NCBI RefSeq assembly: GCF_013044515.1 | Contig: NZ_JABEPR010000003.1 | Coordinates: forward strand, 310,001 to 374,000 | Length of the DNA stretch: 64,000 nucleotides | Direction: 5' to 3' | From: Sphingomonas sp. ID1715 | Lineage (GTDB): Bacteria > Pseudomonadota > Alphaproteobacteria > Sphingomonadales > Sphingomonadaceae | Shown: positions 35,109 through 44,809 of the stretch, piece after piece | Position numbering within the stretch: the first letter of the stretch is position 1 | How the letters are laid out: every line of letters begins with the position of its first letter | Notes under the pieces: model-generated | Told to the model about the DNA's origin: nothing | The model's input: the letters and a program-made list of their open reading frames with translations, nothing else | The model's database searches: none | Position numbers and translations under genes: made by a program

Positions 35109-35154
35109 CGTTCGTATCGAGCGAAGTCGAGATACGCTTCTCGACTTCGCTCGA
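35109..35154. repeat. REP palindrome, family B, copy 2
   Basis: Same CGTTCGTATCGAGCGAAGTC core and 16-bp perfect stem as in ccmA (35117-35132 with 35139-35154), starting 3 bp after the S9 peptidase stop; the outer CGAACG arm has changed to ACTAAACGG. Confidence 0.85.
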
Positions 35155-35175
35155 ACTAAACGGAGGAGAGGGACG

Positions 35176-36039
35176 ATGGACGAGAGCATCCGCCAACGCG
35201 CGATCGAGCTGTACGACGCCTATACCCATGAGGGTCGGGACCGCCGGAGCTTCATGCGCGACATGACCTTGCTGGCGGGAAGCGTCGCCGCGGCCGAGGC
35301 GCTGATCGCGGGCATTGCTGCCTCTCCGGCGGCAGCGGCGATCTTGGCTCCCGACGACAAGCGGCTGAAGACGCGCACAGAGCGCTGGGAAACCGCACCG
35401 GGTCGGCCGATGAGCGGCTATGTGGCCGAGCCGGCGGGCCGCAAGGCGGGCCCGCTGGTCGTCGTCATTCACGAGAATCGCGGGCTCAATGATCATATCC
35501 GCGACGTCGCGCGGCGGGTGGCATTGGAAGGTTATCTTGCCGTCGCACCGGACCTGCTTGCGCCGCTGGGTGGCACGCCTTCGGACGAGAACAACGCGCG
35601 CGAGATGATCGGTGCGCTCGATCTTGCCGCAACGGTCAAGGACGCGCAGTCGGCGTTCGCCCGCTTCTCCGGCGGACGAAAGTCGGGCCTCACTGGCTTC
35701 TGCTGGGGCGGCGCGATGGTTGACCGACTGGCGGTTTCCGGTGCGCCCGGCCTGGCCGCGGCCGTCAGCTATTACGGGCCGGCACCCGATCCCAGGGAAG
35801 CGGCGAAGCTCGCCGTGCCGCTGATGATCCACCTGCCCGAACTGGACGCGCGCGTCGCCGGCACGGTGCGGCCCTTCGTCGCCGCGCTCAAGGCTGCAGG
35901 CAAGCCGGTGACGCTGCATGAATATGCCGGCGCCAATCATGCCTTCAACAATGATACGTCCGCCGAGCGCTACAATGAAGCGGCGGCAAAGCTCGCCTGG
36001 CAGCGGACCATGGCCTTCTTCAAAACCCATCTGGTCTGA
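35176..36039 (+). CDS. Dienelactone hydrolase family protein with Tat-like signal
   Basis: A 287-residue protein. The N-terminus has DRRSFMRDMTLLAGSVAAAE, a twin-arginine-like motif followed by a hydrophobic stretch, suggesting Tat export. DLH fold: VVVIHENRGLN, GFCWGGAM with nucleophilic Cys (about Cys175), Asp in LPELDAR and His in GANHAFNND. It would hydrolyse dienelactone-like or other esters in the periplasm. GGAGGAGAGGG precedes the ATG. A REP element lies directly upstream. Confidence 0.88.
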   Translation: MDESIRQRAIELYDAYTHEGRDRRSFMRDMTLLAGSVAAAEALIAGIAASPAAAAILAPDDKRLKTRTERWETAPGRPMSGYVAEPAGRKAGPLVVVIHENRGLNDHIRDVARRVALEGYLAVAPDLLAPLGGTPSDENNAREMIGALDLAATVKDAQSAFARFSGGRKSGLTGFCWGGAMVDRLAVSGAPGLAAAVSYYGPAPDPREAAKLAVPLMIHLPELDARVAGTVRPFVAALKAAGKPVTLHEYAGANHAFNNDTSAERYNEAAAKLAWQRTMAFFKTHLV

Positions 36040-36090
36040 TCGTTCGTTCCTGCTATGTTCTGATCGCGACTCGAACAGGGGAGAGCCGAG

Positions 36091-36717
36091 ATGGCCGAGC
36101 TGACTTTCTACACCAACCCGATGTCCCGCGGCGCGATCGTGCGCTGGATGCTGGAGGAAGTCGGGCAGCCCTATGAGACGGTGCTGCTCGATTACGGCAC
36201 GACGATGAAGGCGCCGGACTATCTGGCGATCAATCCCATGGGCAAGGTGCCGGCGATCAAGCATGGCGATGTGGTCGTCACCGAGGGCGCGGCGATCTGC
36301 GCCTATCTCGCGGATGCCTTTCCGGACGCGGGGCTGGCGCCGGCGCCAGGCTCGCCGGAGCGGGGGCCCTATTATCGCTGGCTCTTCTACGGTGCCGGCC
36401 CGGTGGAAGCCGCGGTGATCAACCATTCGCTCGGCGTGCAGATCGCACCGGAGAAGAAGATGATGGTCGGCTATGGCGATTACGACACGGTGGTCGATGT
36501 GCTGGACCGCCATTTCTCCGAACATGAGTGGGCGGCTGGCGATCGGTTCACGGCCGCCGACGTCTATCTGGGTTCGCAGGTCCTTTGGGGCACGCAATTC
36601 GGCACGCTGCCGAAGCGGGACAGCTTCGATGCCTATGCCGCGCGCCTGACCGGCCGCCCGGCGGCAGTGCGTGCGAAGGAGATCGACGCAAAGCTCCGCG
36701 AGCAGCCAGAGGGCTAG
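36091..36717 (+). CDS. Glutathione S-transferase
   Basis: A 208-residue GST. N-terminal thioredoxin-like fold with FYTNPMSRGAIVRWMLEEVG (Ser as activating residue), NPMGKVPAIKHGDVVVTEGAAICAYLAD holding the cis-Pro VPAI and the ES/EG glutathione contact. C-terminal DRFTAADVYLGSQVLWG. AGGGGAGAG precedes the start. Same strand, 51 bp after the dienelactone hydrolase gene and 48 bp before the MDR reductase; the three may be co-transcribed as detoxification genes. Confidence 0.9.
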   Translation: MAELTFYTNPMSRGAIVRWMLEEVGQPYETVLLDYGTTMKAPDYLAINPMGKVPAIKHGDVVVTEGAAICAYLADAFPDAGLAPAPGSPERGPYYRWLFYGAGPVEAAVINHSLGVQIAPEKKMMVGYGDYDTVVDVLDRHFSEHEWAAGDRFTAADVYLGSQVLWGTQFGTLPKRDSFDAYAARLTGRPAAVRAKEIDAKLREQPEG

Positions 36718-36765
36718 ATCATCGCCCATCTGCTCCTATAGGCTAGGCCAAACAGCCAAAGGGGC

Positions 36766-37878
36766 ATGGAGATGGAAAGCCTAGAACTGCGCTCGCTCGT
36801 CACCGAGGACGGCCAGCTGCGCATCAGCCTCGAACCGCAGGAGCTGGGGGAACCCGGTCCGGGCGAATTGCTGGTCCGGGTCGAGGCGGCGCCGATCAAT
36901 CCGTCCGATCTCGGCCTGCTGCTCGGGCCAGCCGACATCGCGACGCTCAGGCTGGAGGGCGATGTCCTGACCGCGCAGGTGCCGCCGGAGCGCCTGGCCG
37001 GCGTCGCGTCGCGGCTTGGCCAGTCGCTGCCGGTCGGCAATGAAGGCGCTGGAACGGTCATCGCCGCCGGTCCCGACCAGCAGCAGCTGATCGGCCGCAT
37101 GGTCGGCATGATCGGCGGCGCCATGTATGCGCAGCACCGCCGCATCGCCGCGCGCGACTGCATCGTGCTGCCCGAAGGCGCGACCGCTGCAGAGGGCGCG
37201 TCCCTGTTCGTCAATCCGCTGACGGCGCTCGGCTTCGTCGAGACGATGCGCAAGGAAGGGCACAAGGCGATCGTCCACACCGCCGCCGCTTCGAACCTCG
37301 GTCAGATGCTGGTGCGCATCTGCCTTGCCGACGGCGTGCCGCTGGTGAACATCGTCCGCAGCGCCGAGCAGGAGCAGCTGCTGCGCGGACTGGGCGCCGA
37401 GCATGTCGTCGACAGCAGCCGCGACGACTTCACCGCGCAATTGGAAGCGGCGATCGACGCCACCGGCGCGACCATCGCCTTCGACGCGATCGGCGGCGGC
37501 AAGCTCGGCAGCCACATCATGTCGGCCATGGAACGCGTCGCCGCGCGCAAGATGGGAAGCTATAGCCGCTATGGCTCGGACAGCTTCAAGCAGCTCTACA
37601 TCTACGGCGCTCTCGATCTCGGCCCGACCGTCCTGAACCGCCTCTCCTTCGGCTTCTCCTGGAGCGTCGGCGGCTGGCTGCTGACACCGTTTCTGCAAAA
37701 GGCGGGCATGGAGACCAACATTCGCCTGCGCGAGCGCGTCGCCCGCGAATATAAGACGACGTTCGCCAGCCACTATACCGACACGATCAGTCTGCGGGAC
37801 GCGCTCAAGCCGGAGATCGTCCGCGCCTATGAGCAGAAGCGCACGGGCTCGAAATATCTGATCGATCCGAGCCGCTGA
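36766..37878 (+). CDS. Zinc-independent MDR family oxidoreductase
   Basis: A 370-residue medium-chain reductase: PINPSDLGLLLGPADI, VGNEGAGTVIAAG, then the NAD(P) fold HTAAASNLGQMLVRICLADGVPLVNIVRS, where AAASNLGQM replaces the usual GGxGxxG, and SYSRYGSDSFKQLYIYGALD. No structural-zinc Cys cluster. It resembles alcohol dehydrogenase/enoyl reductase-like members acting on long-chain or lactone substrates; exact substrate unknown. ATG at 36766 or 36772. Confidence 0.85.
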   Translation: MEMESLELRSLVTEDGQLRISLEPQELGEPGPGELLVRVEAAPINPSDLGLLLGPADIATLRLEGDVLTAQVPPERLAGVASRLGQSLPVGNEGAGTVIAAGPDQQQLIGRMVGMIGGAMYAQHRRIAARDCIVLPEGATAAEGASLFVNPLTALGFVETMRKEGHKAIVHTAAASNLGQMLVRICLADGVPLVNIVRSAEQEQLLRGLGAEHVVDSSRDDFTAQLEAAIDATGATIAFDAIGGGKLGSHIMSAMERVAARKMGSYSRYGSDSFKQLYIYGALDLGPTVLNRLSFGFSWSVGGWLLTPFLQKAGMETNIRLRERVAREYKTTFASHYTDTISLRDALKPEIVRAYEQKRTGSKYLIDPSR

Positions 37879-37884
37879 CCTTCC

Positions 37885-37910
37885 CGTGCCCCGGCGAGAG
37901 CCGGGGCACG
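37885..37910. terminator. Bidirectional GC hairpin
   Basis: Perfect 11-bp stem CGTGCCCCGGC / GCCGGGGCACG with GAGA loop, between the stop of the MDR gene (37878) and the stop of the convergent BNR gene (37912). Confidence 0.65.
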
Positions 37911-37911
37911 C

Positions 37912-40900
37912 TCACTCTTCGCCTTGCTCCTGATCGCCGGCGCCGCCGTCTTTGGCAGTGCCGGCGGGCGCGGCGGGAAGTGCGCGGCGTTCGATCGGCC
38001 TCAGGCCGGCCGATTTCAGCCGCTGGTTGAGCGCCGGCAACTCGCCGAGCGCGCGGTCCAGTTCTGCCAATTGTGCGTCGAGCTGCCGCGAAAGGTCGGC
38101 AAACACCTGCTCGGTCGCGTCGGTCGGCCCGGCTTCGGCGCTTTCGACGGTGCCGATCAGCCCGGCCAGCTTGTCGTTCAGCATGATCGGGTAGTTGAGC
38201 GGGTCCTGGCGGCTGCGGTTCTGCACCTGGTACAGTCGCCCCTCGACCGCGCTCAGCTTGGCGTCGAAGGCGCCAAGGTCGCGCTTGAGTCCGGCATCAT
38301 CGGCCTTTGCCGCCGCCGCTGCCGTCTGTTCCTTTACGCCGCGGATCAGCAGCACTGCCCGGTTCGCCTCGCCGACGCGCGCGGTAATGCGGCTGGCGAG
38401 GTCGAAGCGCCGCTGCAGGTCCGCCGGCGTCGTACCCGACACGCGCGGATCGGTGCGAACCTCGAACGGCTGGGTCTGCGTCGTCCCGTCGACCGTCAGG
38501 CGCGCCTGATACCGGCCCGGCAACGCCGCAAAGCCCCGGTTGCGGCTGGTCCACAGGATCATGCCCGGGAACTCGGTAAAGCCGGGATGGCGCATATTCC
38601 ACACGAAGCGGTTCAGGCCCGGCTTCATCCCCGCCGTCGGTACCGGCGTGGGGCCATCGTCGTCATCATCGTCGTCCGGCTTCTTGGCCTCCTTCAGGTT
38701 GCCGGCAAAGCTCTGGATCGACTTGCCGTCCGGGCCGATAATGTCGAGCGCCAGCTTGCGCGGCGTCCTTGGCAGGAAATAGTCGATCGCGACGCCCTCA
38801 TCGACGCCGCGCACCGCCGCCGACGGGGCGAACAGCCGCAGCCGCCGGTCATTGCCCGAGGCGAGCTGCCGCAGCACCCCGATATCGTCCATTACCCAGA
38901 AGGACCGGCCATGCGTCGCAATCACCAGGTCGCGATCTGTAACGGCCAGGTCGGAGACCTGCACGGCGGGCAGGTTGCGCTGCAGTTTGTGCCAGCGCGC
39001 GCCCGCATCGAACGACACCCACACGCCCCGCTCGGTGCCGAGGTAGAGCAGGCCCGGCCGCTTCACGTCCTCGCGGATGCTGCGGGCCATCTCATCGGCG
39101 GGAACCCCTTTCGAAATGTCCTGCCAGCTGCGGCCATAGTCGCTCGTCTTCAGCACATAGGGGCGAAAGTCGCCCAGCAGGAAGCGGTGGCCGGTCAGAT
39201 AGGCGGTCCCGGCCTTGTGCGGCGAGTCCTCGACGGTCGTGATCTTCACATTAGCCGGTAGCGCGGCGGGGGTGACATCGGTCCAGTTCGCGCCGCCGTC
39301 GCGGGTCACATGCACCATGCCATCATCGGAGCCGGCCCAGATCACACCGCGTTCCAGGCGCGAGGGCTGCAGCGCGAACACGGTCGCATAGGTTTCGACG
39401 CCGGTCTGGTCGCGGGTGATCGGTCCGCCCGACGGGCCAAGGGTCGCCGGATCGTGCCGGGTCAGGTCCGGGCTGATCTTCTCCCAGCTCTGGCCCTGGT
39501 TGCGGGATCGCCAGACATGCTGCGAGGCGACGTACAGCGTGCCCGGCTCATGCGGATCGAACACGATCGGATAGGTCCATTGAAAACGCTCGGCAATGTC
39601 GCCGGCCGAATATCCCATCGGATTGTCCGGCAGCACGTTGACGCGGCGTTCCTGCCCGGTCGCATAATCGAACCGGTCGAGCGTGCCGCCATAGCTTCCC
39701 GCGTAAAAGATGTTCGGGTTCTGCGGGTCGTTGGCGACATAGCCGCTCTCGCCGCCGCCCGCGGCAAAGCCGTACAGCCCGCCGCCGAGCACGTTGATGT
39801 GCTTCCAGTCGCGCGACGGCACGCAGATCGTGGTGTTGTCCTGCTGTCCGCCGCAGGCGAAATAGGGGAAGTGGCTGCTGATCGCGACGCGGTAGATCTG
39901 CGCGGTCGGGTAGGTCTGCTTGGTCCAGCTGGTGCCGCCATTCACGCTCACATTGGCGCCGCCGTCGTTGGACTGGATCATGCGCTGGTTGTCGTTGGCG
40001 GCGATCCACAGGTCATGGTTGTCGCCGTGCGGCACCTTGATCTTGGTCTTGAACGTCTTGCCGCCATCGTCGGAGCGGTAAAAGTCGACGTTCAGCACAT
40101 AGGCGCGGTCCTTGAGCTTCGGATCGGCGACGATGCGGGTGTAGTAGAATGCGCGCTGGCGCAGGTCGCGGCTGTCGTTGGTGCGGGTCCAGCTGGCGCC
40201 GCCATCGTCGGAGACGAACACGCCGCCATCCTGATGCTCGACGATCGCGTAGACGCGCTTGGCATCGGCGGGTGAGACGCTGACGCCGATCTTTCCGACC
40301 AGGCCGGTCTGCGGCATGCCCTTGGCGCGCGTCAGCTCGGTCCAGGTCGCGCCGCCGTCAGTCGTCTTGAACAGTCCACTGCCCGGCCCGCCCGAACTCA
40401 TCCCCCACGGCTTGCGCCAGGCCTCCCACAGCGCTGCATAGACGGTGTCCGGGTTGTTCGGATCGATGGAGATGTCGACCGCGCCGCTGCGCGGATCGCG
40501 GTACAGTATTTTCTTCCAGCTCTTGCCGCCATCGACGGTCTTGAAGACGCCGCGCTCCTCGTTCGGCTCACCATAATGGCCGAAGCCGCCGACATAGACG
40601 ATGTCGCAATCCTTGGGATGGATGCGCACGCGCGAAAAATTCTGGACGTCGGAGAGGCCGATCTTCTTCCAGGTCTTCCCGGCGTCCACCGTCTTCCACA
40701 CGCCGTTGCCGGGCAGGATGTTGCCGCGCAGCTGGGTCTCGCCGGTGGTTGCATAGACCACGTCCGGATTGGCCTCGCACACCGCGACTCCGCCCATCGC
40801 CGCGGTATCGAGCTGGCCGTCCGTCACCGGCGACCAGCTATTGCCGCCATCTGTCGTCTTCCAGATGCCGCCGCCCGTCGCCGCGAAATAATATTCGTTC

Positions 40901-41127
40901 GGTCGCGCGACGCTGCCAGCGGACGAGATCGAGCGGCCGCCGCGGTTGGGGCCGATGTTCCGCCACTTGAGCGCGGTGAAATAGGCCTCTTCGCCCTTCG
41001 GCAGCGGCTCGGGCTTGGTCGCGGGATCGGCCGGCTTGGCGCCGGCGTCGACCGCCTTGGCCGGGTCCTGTGCTGCGACGGGTGCGGCGAGCAGCGCCAG
41101 TCCAACTATGACGAAACCGCTGCGCAT
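37912..41127 (-). CDS. Exported VPS10/BNR-repeat protein (glycosyl hydrolase-like propeller)
   Basis: A 1071-residue protein with signal peptide (ends PVAAQD near residue 20). Residues about 50-770 contain many Asp-box/BNR repeats (GGIWKTTDGGNSW, NGVWKTVDAGKTW, RGVFKTVDGGKSW, SGLFKTTDGGATW, GVFVSDDGGASW, FYRSDDGGKTF), forming sortilin-like beta-propellers. The C-terminal 270 residues hold a beta-sandwich (FVWNMRHPGFTEF, RYQARLTVDG) and an Ala/Glu-rich helix. This architecture is common in Bacteroidetes and sphingomonads; activity unknown, often annotated as glycosyl hydrolase. Divergent from ppc by 109 bp. Confidence 0.85.
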   Translation of the reverse strand: MRSGFVIVGLALLAAPVAAQDPAKAVDAGAKPADPATKPEPLPKGEEAYFTALKWRNIGPNRGGRSISSAGSVARPNEYYFAATGGGIWKTTDGGNSWSPVTDGQLDTAAMGGVAVCEANPDVVYATTGETQLRGNILPGNGVWKTVDAGKTWKKIGLSDVQNFSRVRIHPKDCDIVYVGGFGHYGEPNEERGVFKTVDGGKSWKKILYRDPRSGAVDISIDPNNPDTVYAALWEAWRKPWGMSSGGPGSGLFKTTDGGATWTELTRAKGMPQTGLVGKIGVSVSPADAKRVYAIVEHQDGGVFVSDDGGASWTRTNDSRDLRQRAFYYTRIVADPKLKDRAYVLNVDFYRSDDGGKTFKTKIKVPHGDNHDLWIAANDNQRMIQSNDGGANVSVNGGTSWTKQTYPTAQIYRVAISSHFPYFACGGQQDNTTICVPSRDWKHINVLGGGLYGFAAGGGESGYVANDPQNPNIFYAGSYGGTLDRFDYATGQERRVNVLPDNPMGYSAGDIAERFQWTYPIVFDPHEPGTLYVASQHVWRSRNQGQSWEKISPDLTRHDPATLGPSGGPITRDQTGVETYATVFALQPSRLERGVIWAGSDDGMVHVTRDGGANWTDVTPAALPANVKITTVEDSPHKAGTAYLTGHRFLLGDFRPYVLKTSDYGRSWQDISKGVPADEMARSIREDVKRPGLLYLGTERGVWVSFDAGARWHKLQRNLPAVQVSDLAVTDRDLVIATHGRSFWVMDDIGVLRQLASGNDRRLRLFAPSAAVRGVDEGVAIDYFLPRTPRKLALDIIGPDGKSIQSFAGNLKEAKKPDDDDDDDGPTPVPTAGMKPGLNRFVWNMRHPGFTEFPGMILWTSRNRGFAALPGRYQARLTVDGTTQTQPFEVRTDPRVSGTTPADLQRRFDLASRITARVGEANRAVLLIRGVKEQTAAAAAKADDAGLKRDLGAFDAKLSAVEGRLYQVQNRSRQDPLNYPIMLNDKLAGLIGTVESAEAGPTDATEQVFADLSRQLDAQLAELDRALGELPALNQRLKSAGLRPIERRALPAAPAGTAKDGGAGDQEQGEE

Positions 41128-41236
41128 TCACCTGCTCCCATTTATTTTCTCGTGGCGCCAATAGCATGCACCAAGTCGGCCGCAATGCTGCTTGCCCGCG
41201 ATTGACTCGGGCGGAGCCGCATTCCAGCGTCTTCGA

Positions 41237-43897
41237 ATGGCCGACCTTCCCCCGATTGCGCAAAACCCCGATATCCGCTTCCTGGGCAAGCTGCTCGGGG
41301 ACGTGATCCGCCATTATGGTGGCGAGCGGCTGTACCGGCGCACCGAATATATCCGCAGCGCCTCGGTCGACCGGCACCGCGGGGCGGCGGAGGCGATCGA
41401 CACCGGCCTCGAGGCCCTGACGCTCGATGACACGCTCGCCTTCGTGCGCGGCTTCATGCTGTTCTCGATGCTCGCCAACCTTGCGGAGGATCGGCAGGGC
41501 ATCGCGTCCGAGCCTGATGCGGACGTGGTCAATACCGTCGCCCGCCTGCGTGAGCATGGCATTGGCAACGAGGCATTGTTGAGCCTGCTCGAGACGGCCC
41601 TGGTGGCGCCCGTGCTGACCGCGCACCCGACCGAAGTGCGGCGCAAGAGCATGATCGATCACCGCAACCGCATCGCCGAGCTGATGCGCCGGCGCGATGG
41701 CGGGGCGAGCGAAACTGCGACCGGCGATCCGATCGAGCAGGCGATCGCCCGCCAGATCGCCCTGCTCTGGCAGACCCGTCCGCTCCGGCGCGAGCGGCTT
41801 TATGTCGCGGACGAGATCGAGACCACGCGCGCCTATTTCCGCGATACCTTCCTGCCCGTGCTTCCCGCCCTTTATGCGCGATGGGAGCGCGAGCTGGGGC
41901 TGGTATTGCCGAGTTTCGTGCGCCCCGGCAGCTGGATCGGCGGCGACCGCGACGGCAACCCTTTCGTCACCGCCGACTCGCTGCGGCTGGCGATGGCGAG
42001 CGGTGCCGAGACCGCGCTCGGCCATTATCTCGACGCGGTGCACGCTCTGGGCGCCGAATTGTCGATTTCTTCGGCGCTCGCCGACGTCGAGCCGGCGGTG
42101 CAGATGCTGGCCGAAGCGAGCCACGACGATTCGCCCGCCCGCGCCGACGAGCCCTATCGCCGCGCCCTGTCCGGGATCTATGCCCGGCTGAGCGCCACCT
42201 ATCGCGACCTGACCGGCAAGCTGCCACCGCGCGCGACCAGCCTGTCCGCCGAGCCATATGCCGCGCCTGCCGAGCTGCAGGCGGACCTGACAGCCATCGA
42301 TCGCTCGATCTCCAAGGATGGCGGCGTGCTGGCCGGGACGGGCGCGCTCAGCCGGCTGATCCGCGCCGTCGACACGTTCGGCTTTCACATGGCGACGCTC
42401 GACCTTCGCCAGAACAGTGCCGTGCATGAGCGCGTCGTCGCCGAACTCCTGCACGCGGCCGGCGCCCATCAGGATTATGCCGCGCTCGGCGAGTCCGAGC
42501 GCATCGCCTTGCTGCAGCGCGAGCTGGCGACGCCGCGGCTGCTGGCGACGCCGTTCGCCACCTATTCCGACGAGACCCAGAGCGAGCTGGCGATCGTCCG
42601 CGCAGCCGCCGAAGCGCATCGCCGCTACGGCCCGGCCTGCATCCGCCAATATATCGTGTCGATGTGCAAGTCGGTCTCCGACCTGCTCGAAGTGCAGCTG
42701 CTGCTGAAGGAGGCAGGCCTGTACCGCCCGGGCGCGGCTCCCGCGATCATGGCAGTGCCGCTGTTCGAAACGATCGGCGATCTGGAGGCGGCGCCGGCGA
42801 TCATGCGCGACTGGCTGGCCTTGCCCGGCGTCGCCGATTGGGGCCGGGCGCGCGGACGCCAGGAAGTGATGCTCGGCTATTCGGATTCGAACAAGGATGG
42901 CGGCTATCTGACCTCCGTCTGGTCGCTGCACCGCGCCAGCGAATCGCTGCGCGACGTGTTCGCCGAAGCCGGTGTCGGCATGCAGCTCTTCCACGGACGG
43001 GGCGGCGCGGTCGGACGCGGGGGCGGATCGTCGTTCACCGCCATCAAGGGGCAACCGCCCGGCACGGTGCAGGGCCGCATCCGCATCACCGAACAGGGCG
43101 AAGTGATCGCCGCTAAATATGGCACGCCGGAAAGCGCTGCCACGAACCTCGAGGCGATCGCCGCCGCGACCCTGTTGGCCTCGCTCGAACCCCCCACGCT
43201 CAGCAATGCCGACGCCGAGCGGTTCGAGGGTGCGGCCGAGCAGTTGTCGGGCGCAGCCTTCCAAGCCTATCGCGGCCTCGTCTACGAGACCGAAGGCTTC
43301 CGCACCTTCTTCCGCCAGATGACGCCGATCGCCGAGATCGCGACGCTCAAGATCGGCTCGCGTCCCGCCAGCCGCACCAAGTCCGACGCAATCGAAGATC
43401 TGCGCGCCATCCCCTGGGTGTTCAGCTGGGCGCAGGCGCGGGTGATGCTGCCTGGCTGGTACGGAGTCGGCAGCGCGCTTGAAGCGTTCTCGGATCGCAC
43501 CCTGCTCCGCGACATGGCGGCGAGTTGGCCGTTCCTGTCGACCACGCTCGACAATCTTGAAATGGTGCTCGCCAAATCGGACATGGAGATTGCCGGCCGC
43601 TATGCCGGGCTGGTCGAAGACCGGGTGCGCGGCGACGCGCTGTTCGGCCGCATCCGCGACGAGTGGCGCCGCACCCATGACCAGCTGCTTGAGATCACCG
43701 GCCAGTCGCGGCTGCTGGCGCGCAATCCCTCGCTCGACACTTCGATCCGCCTCCGCCTGCCCTATATCGAGCCGCTCAACCTGCTGCAGGTCGAGCTGCT
43801 GAAGCGTCACCGCGCGGGCGAGCAGGACGAACGGATCGCCGAGGGCATCCAGCTGTCGATCAACGCCATCGCCACGGCGCTTCGGAACAGCGGTTAA
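41237..43897 (+). CDS. ppc: Phosphoenolpyruvate carboxylase
   Basis: An 886-residue enzyme that carboxylates PEP to oxaloacetate, replenishing the TCA cycle. VLTAHPTEVRRKSM carries the essential His (about His130), GYSDSNKDGGYL and FHGRGGAVGRGGG contain the PEP- and bicarbonate-binding Lys/Arg/Gly loop. The C-terminal NSG is the typical ending (RNSG). ATG at 41237 opens MADLPPIAQ; the longer reading from 41192 has no support. Length matches bacterial PEPC. Confidence 0.96.
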   Translation: MADLPPIAQNPDIRFLGKLLGDVIRHYGGERLYRRTEYIRSASVDRHRGAAEAIDTGLEALTLDDTLAFVRGFMLFSMLANLAEDRQGIASEPDADVVNTVARLREHGIGNEALLSLLETALVAPVLTAHPTEVRRKSMIDHRNRIAELMRRRDGGASETATGDPIEQAIARQIALLWQTRPLRRERLYVADEIETTRAYFRDTFLPVLPALYARWERELGLVLPSFVRPGSWIGGDRDGNPFVTADSLRLAMASGAETALGHYLDAVHALGAELSISSALADVEPAVQMLAEASHDDSPARADEPYRRALSGIYARLSATYRDLTGKLPPRATSLSAEPYAAPAELQADLTAIDRSISKDGGVLAGTGALSRLIRAVDTFGFHMATLDLRQNSAVHERVVAELLHAAGAHQDYAALGESERIALLQRELATPRLLATPFATYSDETQSELAIVRAAAEAHRRYGPACIRQYIVSMCKSVSDLLEVQLLLKEAGLYRPGAAPAIMAVPLFETIGDLEAAPAIMRDWLALPGVADWGRARGRQEVMLGYSDSNKDGGYLTSVWSLHRASESLRDVFAEAGVGMQLFHGRGGAVGRGGGSSFTAIKGQPPGTVQGRIRITEQGEVIAAKYGTPESAATNLEAIAAATLLASLEPPTLSNADAERFEGAAEQLSGAAFQAYRGLVYETEGFRTFFRQMTPIAEIATLKIGSRPASRTKSDAIEDLRAIPWVFSWAQARVMLPGWYGVGSALEAFSDRTLLRDMAASWPFLSTTLDNLEMVLAKSDMEIAGRYAGLVEDRVRGDALFGRIRDEWRRTHDQLLEITGQSRLLARNPSLDTSIRLRLPYIEPLNLLQVELLKRHRAGEQDERIAEGIQLSINAIATALRNSG

Positions 43898-43994
43898 CCA
43901 CCTACTCACCTTCGTCGGTCGAGCGATCCGGTTTACCGATGCGCGGCCGGAACAAACGTGCAGGCTGCGCGCTATGGCGGCGGGGAGCTATTAG

Positions 43995-44153
43995 ATGCTG
44001 TGGATCGTCCTTCTGTCATCCATCCTGCTTGTCGCCGGATTGTTGCTGGTGGTTCGGTCGCGGCAGCGGAGGCCGGTGGTGCTTCCCGAGGCGCAGCCGA
44101 TGCGGGCGACGCTCGAACGCCGCCTGCGCGAGGGACGCGGGTTCGATCTTTAG
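43995..44153 (+). CDS. 52-residue single-span membrane protein
   Basis: MLWIVLLSSILLVAGLLLVV, a hydrophobic span at the N-terminus, then a basic cytoplasmic tail (RSRQRRPVVLPEAQP, TLERRLREGRGFDL). The weak GGGGAGC lies 7 bp upstream. Ends 5 bp before the AlkB-like gene, so probably translated with it. Unknown function. Confidence 0.55.
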   Translation: MLWIVLLSSILLVAGLLLVVRSRQRRPVVLPEAQPMRATLERRLREGRGFDL

Positions 44154-44158
44154 GATCG

Positions 44159-44713
44159 ATGCCGGACGATCTGTTCGGGCCGGCCATTCCTGGCTTGGCG
44201 ATCGCACCTGACCTGGTTGGCCGGGACGAAGAACGGCAGCTGATCCAGGCGATCGATGCGGCCCCGCTCGAACCTTTTCGTTTCCAGGGCTGGACGGGCA
44301 AGCGGCTGACTGCCTCTTATGGCTGGCGCTATGACTTCGACGATCGGAAGTTCGCTGAAACCGAGCCGCTGCCGGCGTGGCTGCTACCCGTGCGGGATCG
44401 CGCCGCGGCCGTTGCCGGCCTCGCCCCGCACGAACTGCCGCACGCATTGCTGATCCGCTACGATCCCGATGCCGGCATCGGCTGGCATCGCGACCGGCCG
44501 GTTTTCGAGCAGGTGGTCGGCATATCGCTGGGCGCGGCCGACACGATGCGCTTCCGCCGACGCGCGGGCACCAGGTTCGAGCGCCACATGCTCACGCTCG
44601 AACCACGCTCGGCCTATCTGCTGAGCGGGCCGGCGCGTTGGGAATGGGAGCACAGCATCACCCCCGCCGACCGCACCCGCTGGTCGATCACCTTCCGCAG
44701 CCTCAGGCGCTAG
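44159..44713 (+). CDS. AlkB-like 2OG-Fe(II) oxygenase
   Basis: A 184-residue protein. RYDPDAGIGWHRDRPVFEQVVGISLG carries the HxD iron ligands (WHRD), RFRRRAGTRF follows, and WEHSITPADRTRWSITFRSLRR supplies the distal His and the 2-oxoglutarate-binding Arg. This is the AlkB dioxygenase family that removes alkyl lesions from nucleic acids, in the short alkB-homolog branch. ATG at 44159 lies 5 bp after the small membrane ORF. REP copy 4 follows. Confidence 0.85.
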   Translation: MPDDLFGPAIPGLAIAPDLVGRDEERQLIQAIDAAPLEPFRFQGWTGKRLTASYGWRYDFDDRKFAETEPLPAWLLPVRDRAAAVAGLAPHELPHALLIRYDPDAGIGWHRDRPVFEQVVGISLGAADTMRFRRRAGTRFERHMLTLEPRSAYLLSGPARWEWEHSITPADRTRWSITFRSLRR

Positions 44714-44726
44714 GTCGTCTTCCGTT

Positions 44727-44798
44727 CGTCATCCCCGCGAAAGCGGGGACCCAGAAGGTAAGAGAAGAAGCTGGGTTCCCGCGTGCGCGGGAATGACG
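44727..44798. repeat. REP palindrome, family A, copy 4
   Basis: CGTCATCCCCGCGAAAGCGG-GGACCCAG facing CTGGGTTCCCGCGTGCGCGG-GAATGACG with a 16-nt spacer. Between the convergent AlkB-like and carotenoid oxygenase genes. Confidence 0.85.
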
Positions 44799-44809
44799 AG
44801 GGTTTAGGT

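Noticed and set aside
40838-43909. 1023-codon open frame opposite ppc
   Set aside because: Antisense to ppc, no recognisable motif, typical third-position GC artefact. The same applies to the long minus frames opposite pheT (23149-25167) and the S9 peptidase (33306-35189).
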